DNA of 64,000 nt from Phenylobacterium sp. (GCA_017991675.1 JAGOQB010000003.1:227525-291524); one strand, 5' to 3'; positions 9,850-19,830 are shown, numbered from the stretch's first letter. Notes: generated from the letters alone by a model not told the origin. Numbers and translations are program-made.

Positions 9850-10377
9850 TCACTTGTCGACGAAAGCCGCTCCCTCGTGGCTGAGCAGCCAATGCTTGCG
9901 ATCAAGCCCGCCGCCATATCCGGTCAAGGCGCCGTCCGAGCCGATCACCCGGTGACAGGGCACGACGATCGAGACCGGGTTGGACCCGTTGGCCAGGCCG
10001 ACGGCGCGGATCGCCTTCGGCCGCCCGATCCGCTCGGCCAGCCCCTTGTAGGTCAAGGTTTCGCCGGCCGGGATGGTGCAGAGCGCGGTCCAGACCTGAC
10101 GCTGAAACTCGGTCCCGCCCGTGCGCCAGGCGATCCGGCCCAGCGCCGTCAGGTCGCCGGCGAAGTAGGCGTCCAGCTCGGCGCGCACCGCAGCCGGCGC
10201 CCCTCCGCCGACCAGATCGGTTGGCGGGTTCTGGCGACGCAGCAGCGTGGTCAGCCGCGTCTCGTGGGTCGTCCAGTCGAAGGCGCGCAGACAGCCGCCC
10301 GCGTCCGTGACCAGCAGGCCTTCGCCGAGCGGCGTCGCCATCCGGTCGAGGGTCAGGACTTCAGGCGGCCTTGGCAT
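9850..10377 (-). CDS. ogt: Methylated-DNA-[protein]-cysteine S-methyltransferase
   Basis: Suicide repair protein that transfers the O6-alkyl group of guanine to its own cysteine. The active-site motif PCHRVIG is present in VVPCHRVIGSDGALTGYGGG, preceded by the helix-turn-helix finger (GETLTYKGLAERIG) and the arginine-finger region GRPKAIRAVGLANGSNP. From ATG at 10377 the product is 175 residues (MPRPPEVLTLD). The longer frame starting at 10431 reads basic, non-conserved sequence inside the upstream gene. It overlaps the Ada-AlkA stop by 17 bases, so the two repair genes form one operon. Confidence 0.93.
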   Translation of the reverse strand: MPRPPEVLTLDRMATPLGEGLLVTDAGGCLRAFDWTTHETRLTTLLRRQNPPTDLVGGGAPAAVRAELDAYFAGDLTALGRIAWRTGGTEFQRQVWTALCTIPAGETLTYKGLAERIGRPKAIRAVGLANGSNPVSIVVPCHRVIGSDGALTGYGGGLDRKHWLLSHEGAAFVDK

Positions 10378-11857
10378 GCTTGCTCTCCGAGGGGTTCTTC
10401 GGATCGGCCGCCCAGAGGTGCGAGGCCGCATAGGCGCGCCAGGGCCGCCAGCGTTCGGCCCGGGCCAGCAGTTCGACGGCGGTCGGGCGCACGCCGCCCG
10501 GGCCTTCCAGCGCCCGCATCAGGCCGATGTCGGCGCTGGGGAAGGCGTCGGGCTCGCGCAGCGCGCGCATGGCGATGTACTGCGCCGTCCACTCCCCGAT
10601 CCCCGGCAGCGCGCGCAACGCGGCGACCGCTTCGTCGAGACTGCGGCGCATGCCGAAGAGCTCGGGATCGGCCGCGGCCGCGGCGGCCAGCCCGACCAGG
10701 GCGCGGCCGCGGGCCCTGGGCATGGCCAGGGTCTCGACATCGACTTGGACCAGGGCCGCCGGCTCAGGGAAGAAATGGGTCAGGCCCAGCGCGTTGGCGG
10801 CCTCGTCCCCCAGCCGCGCGCCATGCACGGCGGTGATCTTGCCGGCCAGCATCCGCGCCGCCTGCACGGTGATCTGCTGGCCCAGCACCGCGCGCACCGC
10901 CAGCTCGAAGCCGTCCCACGCGCCCGGCGCCCGCAGGCCCGGCCGCGCCGCCACCAGCGGCGCCAGGTCCGGGTCCTCGGACAGGTGCGCCTCGATCACC
11001 GCAGGATCGGCGGCCAAATCGAACACCCGCCGCACCCTGGCGATGACCGCGGGCCAGGCCTCGACCTTCGGAAACCGCAGCGTGACCTTCAGATAGGCGC
11101 CCTCGCCCGGCTCGATCATCACCACGCCGCGCGCCTGCCCCACGGCAAGGGTCCGGGCATAGCGGCCGTCGCGCACGACCTCGACGCCTGGGATCGCCCG
11201 CGCGGTCAGGAAGGCCAGCATCGCGTCCCAGTCATAGGGCGCGCGATAGGGCAGCCGGATGGTCGCCGCCCCGCCTTCGCCGGCCGCCACCTCCGCGCCG
11301 CCCAGCCGGCGCAGCTTGGCCGGCGGGCGGTCGAACAACTGCTGGAAGGTCTCGTTGAAGCGCCGGACGCTGCCGAAGCCGGCGGCCAGCGCCACCTCGG
11401 CCATCGGCATCCGGGTCTCGTGCAGCAACTGCTTGGCCAGCAGCACCCGCCGGGTCTGGGCGACTGCGACCGGCGAGGCGCCGACATGCTGCTGGAACAA
11501 TCGCCGCAGCTGGCGCTCGCCGACGCCCAGCCGTTCGGCCAGGCTGTCCACGTCGCCATTGTCCAGCGCGCCGGCCTCGATCAGGCCCAGCGCCCGCGAC
11601 ACCGTGTTCGAGGTGCCGCGCCACGATCCCAGGTCCGGCGAGGTCTCAGGCCGGCAGCGTAGGCAGGGCCGGAACCCCGCCTCCTGCGCGGCCGCCGCCG
11701 AGCGGTAGAACCGCATGTTCTCGCGCTTGGGCGTGCGGGCCGGACAGATCGGCCGGCAGTAGATCCCGGTGCTCGTCACGCCGCTGAAGATGCGCCCGTC
11801 GAAGCGGGCGTCTCGCATCTGGAAGGCGCGGTAGCAGGCGTCGTCATCCATATCCAT
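10361..11857 (-). CDS. Ada-AlkA fusion: methylphosphotriester sensor/AraC-type regulator with 3-methyladenine DNA glycosylase
   Basis: A 498-residue three-part protein. Residues 1-75 are the Ada zinc module with ligands C34, C38, C65 and C68; C34 would be the methyl acceptor that reads methylphosphotriesters. About 85-190 is an AraC-type HTH domain (two helix-turn-helices, SLAERLGVGERQLRRLFQQ and MAEVALAAGFGSVRRFNETF). About 200-490 is an AlkA-type glycosylase with the helix-hairpin-helix LPGIGEWTAQYIAMRAL and the catalytic Asp in ADIGLM. It therefore combines alkylation sensing, activation and N-alkylpurine excision. Direct repeats upstream may be its own operator. Confidence 0.92.
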   Translation of the reverse strand: MDMDDDACYRAFQMRDARFDGRIFSGVTSTGIYCRPICPARTPKRENMRFYRSAAAAQEAGFRPCLRCRPETSPDLGSWRGTSNTVSRALGLIEAGALDNGDVDSLAERLGVGERQLRRLFQQHVGASPVAVAQTRRVLLAKQLLHETRMPMAEVALAAGFGSVRRFNETFQQLFDRPPAKLRRLGGAEVAAGEGGAATIRLPYRAPYDWDAMLAFLTARAIPGVEVVRDGRYARTLAVGQARGVVMIEPGEGAYLKVTLRFPKVEAWPAVIARVRRVFDLAADPAVIEAHLSEDPDLAPLVAARPGLRAPGAWDGFELAVRAVLGQQITVQAARMLAGKITAVHGARLGDEAANALGLTHFFPEPAALVQVDVETLAMPRARGRALVGLAAAAAADPELFGMRRSLDEAVAALRALPGIGEWTAQYIAMRALREPDAFPSADIGLMRALEGPGGVRPTAVELLARAERWRPWRAYAASHLWAADPKNPSESKHAKAA

Positions 11858-11892
11858 GCGGCGATGATCGGCCTATGAGCGGCGCATGTCTC

Positions 11893-11936
11893 GCGGTTTT
11901 CGGACATGACCGGCCTGGCTTCGGCGGTTTTCGGAC
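11893..11936 (-). promoter_or_regulatory. Tandem direct repeat upstream of Ada-AlkA (candidate Ada operator)
   Basis: Two identical 13-base copies (GTCCGAAAACCGC read on the minus strand) occupy 11893-11905 and 11924-11936, 31 bases start to start (about three helical turns), 36-80 bases before the Ada-AlkA start. AraC-family regulators usually bind direct repeats on one DNA face, so autoregulation by the neighbouring Ada domain is a reasonable guess. Confidence 0.42.
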
Positions 11937-12108
11937 GGCTCCATTTTCCTCGGCGGCCTGTCAGTAAATCTCTATCGTCATCGGTCCTCGCGTCCCTTAA
12001 GCCGTCGCTCAGGGCCAATCCGCGCGGCGCGTCAGCAGCGACGGGCGGACTTTTTCGTTATTAGAATTCAGGGTGAGGCCCGAGGTTCACGTGCAAGGTA
12101 CAGCCCTG

Positions 12109-13038
12109 ATGCAGGCCAAGGCGCCCGCCATCGCCCCGGAAACGCTGACCCATCTTCAGCGCCTGGAGGCCGAGAGCATCCACATCATGCGCGAGGTGGC
12201 GGCCGAGGCCGAGCGCCCGGTGATGCTCTATTCGATCGGCAAGGACTCCGCCGTGATGCTGCATCTGGCGGCCAAGGCGTTCTATCCGTCCAAGCCGCCC
12301 TTCCCGCTGCTCCACGTCGACACGACCTGGAAGTTCCGGGCGATGTACGAGATGCGCGAGCGCATGGCCAAGGAGCTCGGCTTCGAGCTGCTGGTCCACA
12401 AGAACCCCGAGGCCGTCGAGCGGAACATCAACCCGTTCGACCACGGCAGCGCGCTGCACACCGACATCTGGAAGACCGAGGGCCTGAAGCAGGCGCTCGA
12501 CAAGTACGGCTTCGACGCGGCCTTTGGCGGCGCGCGCCGCGACGAAGAAAAGAGCCGCGCCAAGGAGCGCATCTTCTCGTTCCGCTCGGCCCAGCACCGT
12601 TGGGACCCCAAGAACCAGCGCCCGGAGCTCTGGCGGCTCTACAACACCCGCAAGAACCCCGGCGAGAGCATCCGTGTGTTCCCGATCTCCAACTGGACCG
12701 AGCTGGACATCTGGCAATACATCCACCTTGAGAACATCCCGATCGTGCCGCTGTACTTCTCGGAAGTGCGGCCGGTGGTCGAGCGCGACGGCACGCTGAT
12801 CATGGTCGACGACGACCGGATGCCGCTGCGCCCGGGCGAGGTTCCGATGCAGAAGTCGGTGCGGTTCCGCACCCTGGGCTGCTACCCGCTGACCGGCGCG
12901 GTCGAGTCCACCGCTGCTACGCTGCCTGAAATCATTCAGGAAATGCTGCTCACCACCACCTCGGAGCGCCAGGGCCGGATGATCGACCACGACCAGGCCG
13001 CCTCGATGGAGAAGAAGAAGCAAGAGGGCTACTTCTGA
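12109..13038 (+). CDS. cysD: Sulfate adenylyltransferase small subunit
   Basis: PP-loop ATP-sulfurylase subunit that makes adenosine 5'-phosphosulfate from ATP and sulfate with CysN. The pyrophosphatase loop is [48 protein letters not shown] and the C-terminal [12 protein letters not shown]...EGYF are all canonical. An upstream GTG (12073) is in frame, but ATG at 12109 ([16 protein letters not shown]) gives the usual family start and about 309 residues. The stop codon overlaps the cysNC start (TGATG), which couples the two chains. Confidence 0.96.
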   Translation: MQAKAPAIAPETLTHLQRLEAESIHIMREVAAEAERPVMLYSIGKDSAVMLHLAAKAFYPSKPPFPLLHVDTTWKFRAMYEMRERMAKELGFELLVHKNPEAVERNINPFDHGSALHTDIWKTEGLKQALDKYGFDAAFGGARRDEEKSRAKERIFSFRSAQHRWDPKNQRPELWRLYNTRKNPGESIRVFPISNWTELDIWQYIHLENIPIVPLYFSEVRPVVERDGTLIMVDDDRMPLRPGEVPMQKSVRFRTLGCYPLTGAVESTAATLPEIIQEMLLTTTSERQGRMIDHDQAASMEKKKQEGYF

Positions 13039-14942
13039 TGGCCCACCAGTCCGCACTCATCGCCGAGGACATCGAGGCGTACCTGTCCGCGCACGAGCGC
13101 AAGAGCCTGCTGCGGTTCCTGACCTGCGGGTCGGTGGACGACGGCAAGTCGACGCTGATCGGCCGCCTGCTCTATGACTCGAAGATGATCTTCGAAGATC
13201 AGCTGGCCGCGCTCGAAGCAGACTCCAAGAAGGTTGGCACCCAGGGCGGCGACATCGACTTCGCCCTGCTGGTCGACGGCCTGGCCGCTGAGCGCGAGCA
13301 AGGCATCACCATTGACGTCGCCTACCGCTTCTTCTCGACCGACAAGCGCAAGTTCATCGTCGCCGACACCCCCGGCCACGAGCAGTACACCCGCAACATG
13401 GTCACCGGCGCCTCGACCGCCGATGCCGCGGTCATCCTGATCGACGCGCGCAAGGGCGTGCTGACCCAGACCCGCCGGCACTCGTACCTGGTCTCGCTGC
13501 TGGGCATCCGGCACGTGGTTCTCGCCGTCAACAAGATGGATCTGGTGGGCTGGGATCGGCAGGTTTACGACGCGATCCTGCAGGAATATGCCGATTTCGC
13601 CGCCCAGATCGGCATCAAGGACTACACCGCAATCCCCATGTCCGCCTTGAAGGGCGACAACATCACCAGCCGCAGCGAGGCCGCGCCCTGGTATGAGGGG
13701 CCGGCCCTGATGACCCTGCTGGAGACCCTGCCGGTCGAGGACGATCTGCGCGAGCAGCCGTTCCGCATGCCGGTCCAGTGGGTGAACCGTCCGAACCTGG
13801 ATTTCCGTGGCTTTTCAGGGCTGATCTCGACCGGGACGGTGCGTCCAGGCGACAAGATCAAGGCCCTGCCGTCGGGCCGCGAGAGCACTATCGACCGTAT
13901 CGTCACGTTCCGCGGCGACCTTGACGAAGCGGTGGCCGGACAGTCGGTCACCCTGACCCTGAAGGACGAGATCGACATCTCGCGCGGGGACGTCATCGCC
14001 GAGGCCGCGGCGCCGCCGCCGGTCGCCGACCAGTTCGAGGCGACCATCGTCTGGATGGACGACGAGGCGATGCTGCCGGGCCGGCCCTACTTGCTCAAGG
14101 TCGGCACCCGCGTGGTTTCGGCCCAGGTCACCGAGCCGAAGTACAAGGTCAATGTGAACACGCTGGAGCACCTGGCCGCCAAGCGGCTGGAGCTCAACGA
14201 GATCGGGGTCTGCAACCTCTCGCTCGACGCCCCGATCGCGTTCGACGCCTATGCCGAGAACCACGACCTCGGCGGCTTCATCCTGATCGACCGGATCAGC
14301 AACCGGACCGTCGGGGCCGGCATGCTGCACTTCGCCCTGCGCCGCAGCCAGAACATCCACTGGCAGGCGCTGGACGTCGACAAGGCCTCGCGCGCCGCCC
14401 TCAAGGGCCAGCGCGGCCGGGTGGTCTGGCTGACCGGCCTCTCGGGCTCGGGCAAGTCGACGATCGCCAACCTGGTCGAGAAGCGGCTGCACGCCGACGG
14501 ACGCCACACCTATCTGCTCGACGGCGACAACGTGCGCCACGGCCTGAACAAGGACCTCGGCTTCACCGACGAGGACCGGGTCGAGAACATCCGCCGGGTG
14601 GCCGAGGTCGCCAAGCTGATGGTCGACGCCGGGCTGATCGTGCTGGTCTCGTTCATCTCGCCGTTCCGCGCCGAGCGCCGGCTGGCCCGTGAGCTACAGG
14701 CCGAGGGCGATTTCGTCGAGGTGTTCGTCGACACGCCGCTGGCGGTGGCCGAGCAGCGCGACGTCAAGGGCCTCTACAAGAAGGCGCGGGCCGGCGAGCT
14801 CAAGAACTTCACCGGCATCGACAGCCCCTATGAGGCGCCCGAGAACGCCGAGATCGTCATCGACACCACCGCGATGTCGGCGACCGAGGCGGCCGAGCAG
14901 ATCGTCGCCTGGCTGGAAGGCGAGCTCGACTACTCGATCTGA
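13038..14942 (+). CDS. cysNC: Bifunctional sulfate adenylyltransferase large subunit / adenylylsulfate kinase
   Basis: A 634-residue fusion. The N-terminal CysN GTPase has the P-loop GSVDDGKST at 31-39, DTPGHEQY (G3) and NKMD (G4), driving APS synthesis by CysD. The C-terminal CysC APS kinase has its own P-loop GLSGSGKS at 467-474, followed by [10 protein letters not shown] and [13 protein letters not shown], and makes PAPS. The fusion of CysN and CysC is common in alphaproteobacteria. Together with cysD it delivers activated sulfate for assimilation or sulfation. No reductase genes (cysH, cysI) are in the window. Confidence 0.96.
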   Translation: MAHQSALIAEDIEAYLSAHERKSLLRFLTCGSVDDGKSTLIGRLLYDSKMIFEDQLAALEADSKKVGTQGGDIDFALLVDGLAAEREQGITIDVAYRFFSTDKRKFIVADTPGHEQYTRNMVTGASTADAAVILIDARKGVLTQTRRHSYLVSLLGIRHVVLAVNKMDLVGWDRQVYDAILQEYADFAAQIGIKDYTAIPMSALKGDNITSRSEAAPWYEGPALMTLLETLPVEDDLREQPFRMPVQWVNRPNLDFRGFSGLISTGTVRPGDKIKALPSGRESTIDRIVTFRGDLDEAVAGQSVTLTLKDEIDISRGDVIAEAAAPPPVADQFEATIVWMDDEAMLPGRPYLLKVGTRVVSAQVTEPKYKVNVNTLEHLAAKRLELNEIGVCNLSLDAPIAFDAYAENHDLGGFILIDRISNRTVGAGMLHFALRRSQNIHWQALDVDKASRAALKGQRGRVVWLTGLSGSGKSTIANLVEKRLHADGRHTYLLDGDNVRHGLNKDLGFTDEDRVENIRRVAEVAKLMVDAGLIVLVSFISPFRAERRLARELQAEGDFVEVFVDTPLAVAEQRDVKGLYKKARAGELKNFTGIDSPYEAPENAEIVIDTTAMSATEAAEQIVAWLEGELDYSI

Positions 14943-14997
14943 CGCTGGTCGCGGCTCGACCTCGCGCTATGTTGGCGGCCAGGTTGGAGTGAGCGGC

Positions 14998-16569
14998 ATG
15001 GCGGCATCGAATTCGGCGTTTGCAGAGGTGGCCCGCGCCGTCCGCGAGGCGGCGTCCCCCCCGGCGCGGCTGCTGACCGAGGCCGACCGCAGCCTCACCG
15101 TCGCCGAGATCTACGAGGGCGGCCGCCTGACCCCGGCCTATGGCTTCATGCTGTTCAGCGCCTGCGGCATCGCGGCGCTGGGCCTGCTGCAGTCGTCGGT
15201 CGCGGTGATCATCGGGGCGATGCTGATCTCGCCGCTGATGGGTCCGATCATGGCCATGGGCATGGCCCTGGCGCGGCTGGACGCGCGGGCCTTTCGTTCG
15301 GCGGCGACGACGCTGGTGGTCGGCGTGCTGCTGTCGGTGCTGGCCTCGGTGCTGATCATCTGGATGTCGCCGCTGAAGGACGCGACGCCGGAGATTCTGG
15401 CGCGCACGCGCCCGACGCTGCTGGACCTGATCGTCGCCCTGCTGTCCGGCTTCGTCGGCGCCTACCTGACCATCAACCGCAAGGGCGGCGCGATCGCCGG
15501 GGTCGCCATCGCCACCGCCCTGATGCCGCCGCTGGCGGTGGTCGGCTATGGCCTGGCGACCGGCGCCTGGCAGATCGCCGGCGGGGCGTTCCTGCTGTTC
15601 CTGACCAACGTGGTGTCGATCCTGGGCGCGGTGTACGGCGTGGCCCGCCGCTACGGATTCCGGCCGCAGGTGCGCGAGGGCGGGGCCTGGGAGACCTGGG
15701 CGCTATTGGGGGTGATCGTCGCTTTGTGCGTGCCGCTGGCCGTGTCGCTGCGCAGCATCGTCATCGAGGCCCGCGAGACCGCCCGGGTGCGCAGCATCAT
15801 CACCACCGCCTTCGAAGGCTGTTCGCCCCACATCGCCGAACTGGTCGTCGGGACCAAGCGCGGCGGGGCCAATGAGGTGCAGGCCGTGGTCGTCACCCGC
15901 CGGTATGTCCCGGACGCGCGCGGCGCGATCGCCCGCCAGCTCGTGGCCGGCGCCAATGTCGAGATCGAGCAGGTCGTCACCGAGAGCGGCGTGCCGCCCA
16001 CCGCCGGCGGCGGCGGAGCGCTGGCCAACCGCGTCACCCCGACGGTCGCGAGCACGGCGGGCCCCGAACAACGGCTGCGCGCAATGCTGGCCGGCGTCGG
16101 CCAGGTCGAGTCGCTGCGCCTGGAAGCCGGGACGCTGGAAGCCGGCGTGGTGCTCAACGGAACCCCGACCCTCGCCGACTACCAGGCCGCCGAGCAGGCC
16201 GCGCAACGCTTCCTGCCGCAGACCCCGGTGCGGCTGGTCCCGCCGCTGGCGCCGCTGCCGGCCGTTCAGTTCCCCTATGGCTCGAGCGCGCTGGACGCCG
16301 ACGGCCGCCGGACCGCCGAGTCGATCGCCTGGGCGGCCAGCCGCTGGGGCCTGAGCACGGCCAAGATCGAAGGGCTCGCCAGCCCCAGCCCGCGCGGGCG
16401 CCACGCCGCCGACCTGCGCGTGGCCGAGAAACGGGGCCAGGCGGTGGCGAGCGTGCTGCGCGAACGCGGGATCGATCAGGTGAGCGTGAGCGCCAGCGTG
16501 CCGGAAGCCGCCGAGGGCGACGCGGCGCAGTATCTGGCCGCCCGCGTCACCCTGCTGCCCACGCCCTAG
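14998..16569 (+). CDS. DUF389 (TIGR00341-type) membrane protein with C-terminal OmpA-like domain
   Basis: A 523-residue protein. The DUF389 domain (about 35-260) begins after TEADRSLTVAEIYEGGRLTPAYGF and contains the hallmark GAMLISPLMGPIMAMGMAL among roughly six membrane helices, ending near residue 265. The soluble remainder includes, at about 420-510, an OmpA/MotB-like unit (VQFPYGSSALDADGRR...RVAEKRGQAVASVLRERGI) without the usual GHTD. Function of DUF389 is unknown. The ATG at 14998 is 55 bases after cysNC; cotranscription is possible but no functional link is evident. Confidence 0.85.
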   Translation: MAASNSAFAEVARAVREAASPPARLLTEADRSLTVAEIYEGGRLTPAYGFMLFSACGIAALGLLQSSVAVIIGAMLISPLMGPIMAMGMALARLDARAFRSAATTLVVGVLLSVLASVLIIWMSPLKDATPEILARTRPTLLDLIVALLSGFVGAYLTINRKGGAIAGVAIATALMPPLAVVGYGLATGAWQIAGGAFLLFLTNVVSILGAVYGVARRYGFRPQVREGGAWETWALLGVIVALCVPLAVSLRSIVIEARETARVRSIITTAFEGCSPHIAELVVGTKRGGANEVQAVVVTRRYVPDARGAIARQLVAGANVEIEQVVTESGVPPTAGGGGALANRVTPTVASTAGPEQRLRAMLAGVGQVESLRLEAGTLEAGVVLNGTPTLADYQAAEQAAQRFLPQTPVRLVPPLAPLPAVQFPYGSSALDADGRRTAESIAWAASRWGLSTAKIEGLASPSPRGRHAADLRVAEKRGQAVASVLRERGIDQVSVSASVPEAAEGDAAQYLAARVTLLPTP

Positions 16570-16584
16570 AGCAATTTCCGATCC

Positions 16585-16629
16585 AGCATTTTCTTCGCCG
16601 AACCGGTAGCCACTTCGGCGGAAAATGCT
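16585..16629. repeat. Palindromic intergenic element, probable bidirectional terminator
   Basis: Arms AGCATTTTC (16585-16593) and GAAAATGCT (16621-16629) plus inner arms CGCCGAA (16596-16602) and TTCGGCG (16614-16620) form a long hairpin between the convergent DUF389 and gdhA genes. The GAGCATTTTC...GGAAAATGC design is a familiar dispersed intergenic palindrome in Caulobacterales and related alphaproteobacteria. Only one copy lies in this window. Confidence 0.65.
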
Positions 16630-16642
16630 CCAGATCCTCGGC

Positions 16643-17986
16643 TCAGATCACCCCCTGGGCGGCCATGGCGTCGGCGACCTTCACGAAGCCGGCGATGTTG
16701 GCGCCGTCGACATAGCTGACCGAGCCGTCGGCCCGTCGGCCGTGGCGCAGGCAGGCCGCGTGGATGCCGCGCATGATCTCCAGCAGGCGGTGGTCGACCT
16801 CCTCGCGCGGCCAGGACAGCCGCATGGCGTTCTGGCTCATCTCCAGGCCCGAGGTCGCCACGCCGCCGGCGTTGGCCGCCTTGCCGGGGCCAAACAGCAC
16901 GCCGGCGTCCTCGAAGGCCTTCACCGCCTCGATCGTCGAGGGCATGTTCGCGCCCTCGGCGACGCAAACGACGCCGTTGGCGATCAGCAGCTCGGCGTCC
17001 TCGCGGCCCAGTTCGTTCTGAGTGGCGCACGGCAGCGCCACGTCGCACGGCACGCTCCAGGGGCGGATTCCCGGCTCGAAGCGCAGCCCCAACCGGGCCG
17101 CATAGTCCGACACTCGGCCGAAGTGATGGTTCTTCACATCCATCAGCTCGGCCAGTTTCTCGGGCGTGAAGCCCTCTTCGTCGATCACCGTGCCGCTGGA
17201 GTCGGAGACGGTGACGACACGGGCCCCCATCTGCATCGCCTTCTCCACCGCGTACTGAGCGACATTGCCCGACCCGGACACGCAGACGCGCTGCCCCTCC
17301 ATCGAGCGGCCGGCGTGGTTGAGCATCTCCTCGGCGAAGTAGACGGTTCCATAGCCCGTCGCCTCCGGACGGATCAGCGAGCCGCCGAAGCTCAGGCCCT
17401 TGCCGGTGAACACGGCGTCGGCGCGATTGGAGAGCTTCTTCATCATCCCGGCCATGTAGCCGACCTCGCGGCCGCTGACGCCGATGTCGCCGGCCGGTAC
17501 GTCGGTGTCCGCGCCGATGTGCCGAAACAGCTCAGACACGAAGGCCTGGCAGAATCGCATCGTCTCGCCCGGGCTGCGGCCCTTGGGATTGAAGTTCGAT
17601 CCGCCCTTGCCGCCGCCCATGGGCAGGGTCGTCAGGGCGTTCTTGAAGGTCTGCTCGAAGGCCAGGAACTTCAGGACCGAGAGATTCACGGTCGGATGGA
17701 AGCGGATGCCGCCCTTGTAGGGGCCGATGGCCGAGCTGTGCTGGATGCGATAGCCGCGATTGACGTGGACCTCGCCCTTGTCGTCAACCCAGGGCACCCG
17801 GAAGATGATGATGCGCTCGGGTTCGACGAGCCGCTGGATGAGGCCCTGTTCCGCATAGGACGGGTTGCGTTCGATGAAGGGCCAGAGGCTGGTCATGACC
17901 TCGGTGACGGCCTGGATGAATTCGGGCTGTCCCTCGTTGTCGGCCGCGACTGTGTCGAGGCAGTCCTCCAGGCTCGTGAACTTCAT
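16643..17986 (-). CDS. gdhA: NADP-specific glutamate dehydrogenase
   Basis: Hexameric GDH that aminates 2-oxoglutarate to glutamate. At 447 residues it has the length of the NADP-linked bacterial enzyme. The catalytic-lysine motif PMGGGKGGSNF and substrate-binding YKGGIRFHPTVN are intact, and the Rossmann domain carries VCVSGSGNVAQYAVEKAMQMGA with a following SDSSG that suits NADP. It starts at MKFTSLEDCLDTV (17986). The gene is monocistronic, ending against a palindromic terminator. Confidence 0.96.
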   Translation of the reverse strand: MKFTSLEDCLDTVAADNEGQPEFIQAVTEVMTSLWPFIERNPSYAEQGLIQRLVEPERIIIFRVPWVDDKGEVHVNRGYRIQHSSAIGPYKGGIRFHPTVNLSVLKFLAFEQTFKNALTTLPMGGGKGGSNFNPKGRSPGETMRFCQAFVSELFRHIGADTDVPAGDIGVSGREVGYMAGMMKKLSNRADAVFTGKGLSFGGSLIRPEATGYGTVYFAEEMLNHAGRSMEGQRVCVSGSGNVAQYAVEKAMQMGARVVTVSDSSGTVIDEEGFTPEKLAELMDVKNHHFGRVSDYAARLGLRFEPGIRPWSVPCDVALPCATQNELGREDAELLIANGVVCVAEGANMPSTIEAVKAFEDAGVLFGPGKAANAGGVATSGLEMSQNAMRLSWPREEVDHRLLEIMRGIHAACLRHGRRADGSVSYVDGANIAGFVKVADAMAAQGVI

Positions 17987-18120
17987 CGGATCCTCGCGGC
18001 GACTTTACTGAACGGGAGGGTGGTCTAGGGCCTGGACCCCACCGACACAACCGCGCGTTTCGCTGCGCTACCCTTGATAGGACTTGGCTGAAAGACGTCT
18101 CCTAGGCGAACTGACGCGTC

Positions 18121-19767
18121 CTAGACCCGCCACTGAAACCGGGGGCCGGGCAGATGGCGTCCGTCGTCGGCGCCGACCTCACGCGCGATCAGGCCGTTGA
18201 GGCGCCGGTTCAGTTCCAGCAGCAGCTCGCGCCGCCCCTCCTCCTCCAGGGCGAGATTGGTCAGTTCGAGCGGATCTTCCCGGGTGTCGTAGAGCTCCAG
18301 GTCGTTGCGGCCGGCCAGGTGCGCCCAGTCGGTCGGCAGGTGGTGGTCGCGCGGGCTGAAGTAGCGTGCGAAGCGATAGCGCCCATCGAACAGCCCGCGA
18401 TAGAAGGTGCGCCGCTCATACTCGACGAAATAGGGCGGCTTGGTCGCCTCGACCGCACGCTTGACCGGGTCCGGCTCCCTGGCGATGCGCGCGAACTTGC
18501 GGCGGATCTCCGGATTGCCGGTGTAGAAGGCGCTGTAGGAGAGCAGGATCGCGCCGGCCTCGACGTCGCGCCGGCCCGGCGCGTCGGGAGTTTCCAGCAC
18601 GCCGGTCAGGTCGTAGCCGACCAGTTCGGGCCGCCGCGCCTGCACCTCGGCGGCGTCCAGCCCGGCGAGGCCGAGCAGGGTGGGCGCGAGATCGACCGCC
18701 GAGCCCAGCGCCGACGTGGTCACCCCGCCCGCCACGTCCGGATGGCGCACCATCATCGGCACGCCGAGGTTCTCGCTGTAGATGAACGGCCCCTTCTGGC
18801 GCTGGCCGTGGGCGCCGGCCATCTCGCCGTGATCGGCGGTGAACACCACCACCGTGCTGTCGGCCAGGCCGGCCGCCTCGAGCGCGTCGAGCACCGTGCC
18901 GAGGTGGCGGTCCACGTCGCGCAGGCAGTCGGCGTAGTAGTTCACATAGGTGAGCCACCCGGCCTCGTCGCCGTCGTCGATCACCCCGAGGAAGAGGTCG
19001 TCGTCCTCGCGGAACACCTCGTGGCACGCGATCCGGCCTGGGTCGTTCAGCCGGAAGTTCGGCGGCAGGGCGACGCGCGGACCGCGGCCATAGGGCGCCT
19101 CCGCCGGACTGGACATCATCGGCGGGTTGAAAAAGAACGGCTCGCGGGTCTCGTTCATCCGCCCGGTGGCGTCGAAGAACATGATGTCGTGCGGATTGAG
19201 GAAGTTGACCGTGAGCAGCCAGGGTTGGTCGGCGCCGCGCCCCTTGTCCATCAGCCAACGGGCGGCGTCGGCGGCGACTTCCGGATCGTGCAGATAGCCG
19301 TCGTGGCCGAGGCCGACCGCTTCCGGGCCCTGCTGATAGTCGTCGAAGCCGAAGGCCTGCAGTCCGCGCGAGAAGTCGCCGGCGGAGTCCGGCTGGATCA
19401 CCGACAGGTGCCACTTGCCCTTATAGACCGTGTGGTAGCCGGCCTCCTTGAACAGCGTGCCGAGGGTCGGCATCCCCTCGTCCAGGGCGTTGCGCCAGGG
19501 CGGCACGCCGGGATTGTCGATGATCTTGGTCTTCTGGATGTGCTGGCCGGTATAGAGCACCGATCGCGACGGGCCGCAGGGCACCGAGTTGACGGTCCAG
19601 TTCTCGAAGTGGACAGCGCGCTCCATCAGCCGCTCGTGGTTCTTCAGACCGAGCTGGCTGGGATATTTTCGCCAGGGCTGCTCCTGGTCGGTGGTGATCA
19701 GCAGGACGTTGAGGGGACGGGCCCCGCCCCCACGGCCCGACGGTCTCGACACGGCGTCCTGGGTCAT
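18121..19767 (-). CDS. Type I (formylglycine-dependent) sulfatase
   Basis: A 548-residue alkaline-phosphatase-superfamily sulfatase. The C-x-P-S-R signature is VPCGPSRSVLYTG, with C64 the residue to be oxidised to formylglycine. NVLLITTDQEQP supplies the first metal aspartates and FTADHGEMAGAHG the second set. No signal peptide is visible, so it is probably cytoplasmic. It resembles choline/aryl-sulfatase relatives, but the substrate is not determinable. It is transcribed divergently from a MarR regulator, with an operator-like palindrome just outside its start, so MarR control is likely. It is paralogous to the sulfatase at 35452-37107. Confidence 0.9.
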   Translation of the reverse strand: MTQDAVSRPSGRGGGARPLNVLLITTDQEQPWRKYPSQLGLKNHERLMERAVHFENWTVNSVPCGPSRSVLYTGQHIQKTKIIDNPGVPPWRNALDEGMPTLGTLFKEAGYHTVYKGKWHLSVIQPDSAGDFSRGLQAFGFDDYQQGPEAVGLGHDGYLHDPEVAADAARWLMDKGRGADQPWLLTVNFLNPHDIMFFDATGRMNETREPFFFNPPMMSSPAEAPYGRGPRVALPPNFRLNDPGRIACHEVFREDDDLFLGVIDDGDEAGWLTYVNYYADCLRDVDRHLGTVLDALEAAGLADSTVVVFTADHGEMAGAHGQRQKGPFIYSENLGVPMMVRHPDVAGGVTTSALGSAVDLAPTLLGLAGLDAAEVQARRPELVGYDLTGVLETPDAPGRRDVEAGAILLSYSAFYTGNPEIRRKFARIAREPDPVKRAVEATKPPYFVEYERRTFYRGLFDGRYRFARYFSPRDHHLPTDWAHLAGRNDLELYDTREDPLELTNLALEEEGRRELLLELNRRLNGLIAREVGADDGRHLPGPRFQWRV

Positions 19768-19810
19768 TTTCCACGGCCCTCCCCACTGGGCTTCAATGGG
19801 TAAGCGGGCG

Positions 19811-19830
19811 GATAATTTCCGTCAATTATC
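19811..19830. promoter_or_regulatory. Perfect inverted repeat, candidate MarR operator
   Basis: Arms GATAATT (19811-19817) and AATTATC (19824-19830) with a 6-base spacer lie between the divergent sulfatase and marR genes, 44 bases from the sulfatase start and 70 from marR. A TTGACG -35-like hexamer (minus strand, 19825-19820) is embedded in it, so a bound dimer would block sulfatase transcription. Size and symmetry fit MarR dimers. Confidence 0.6.
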
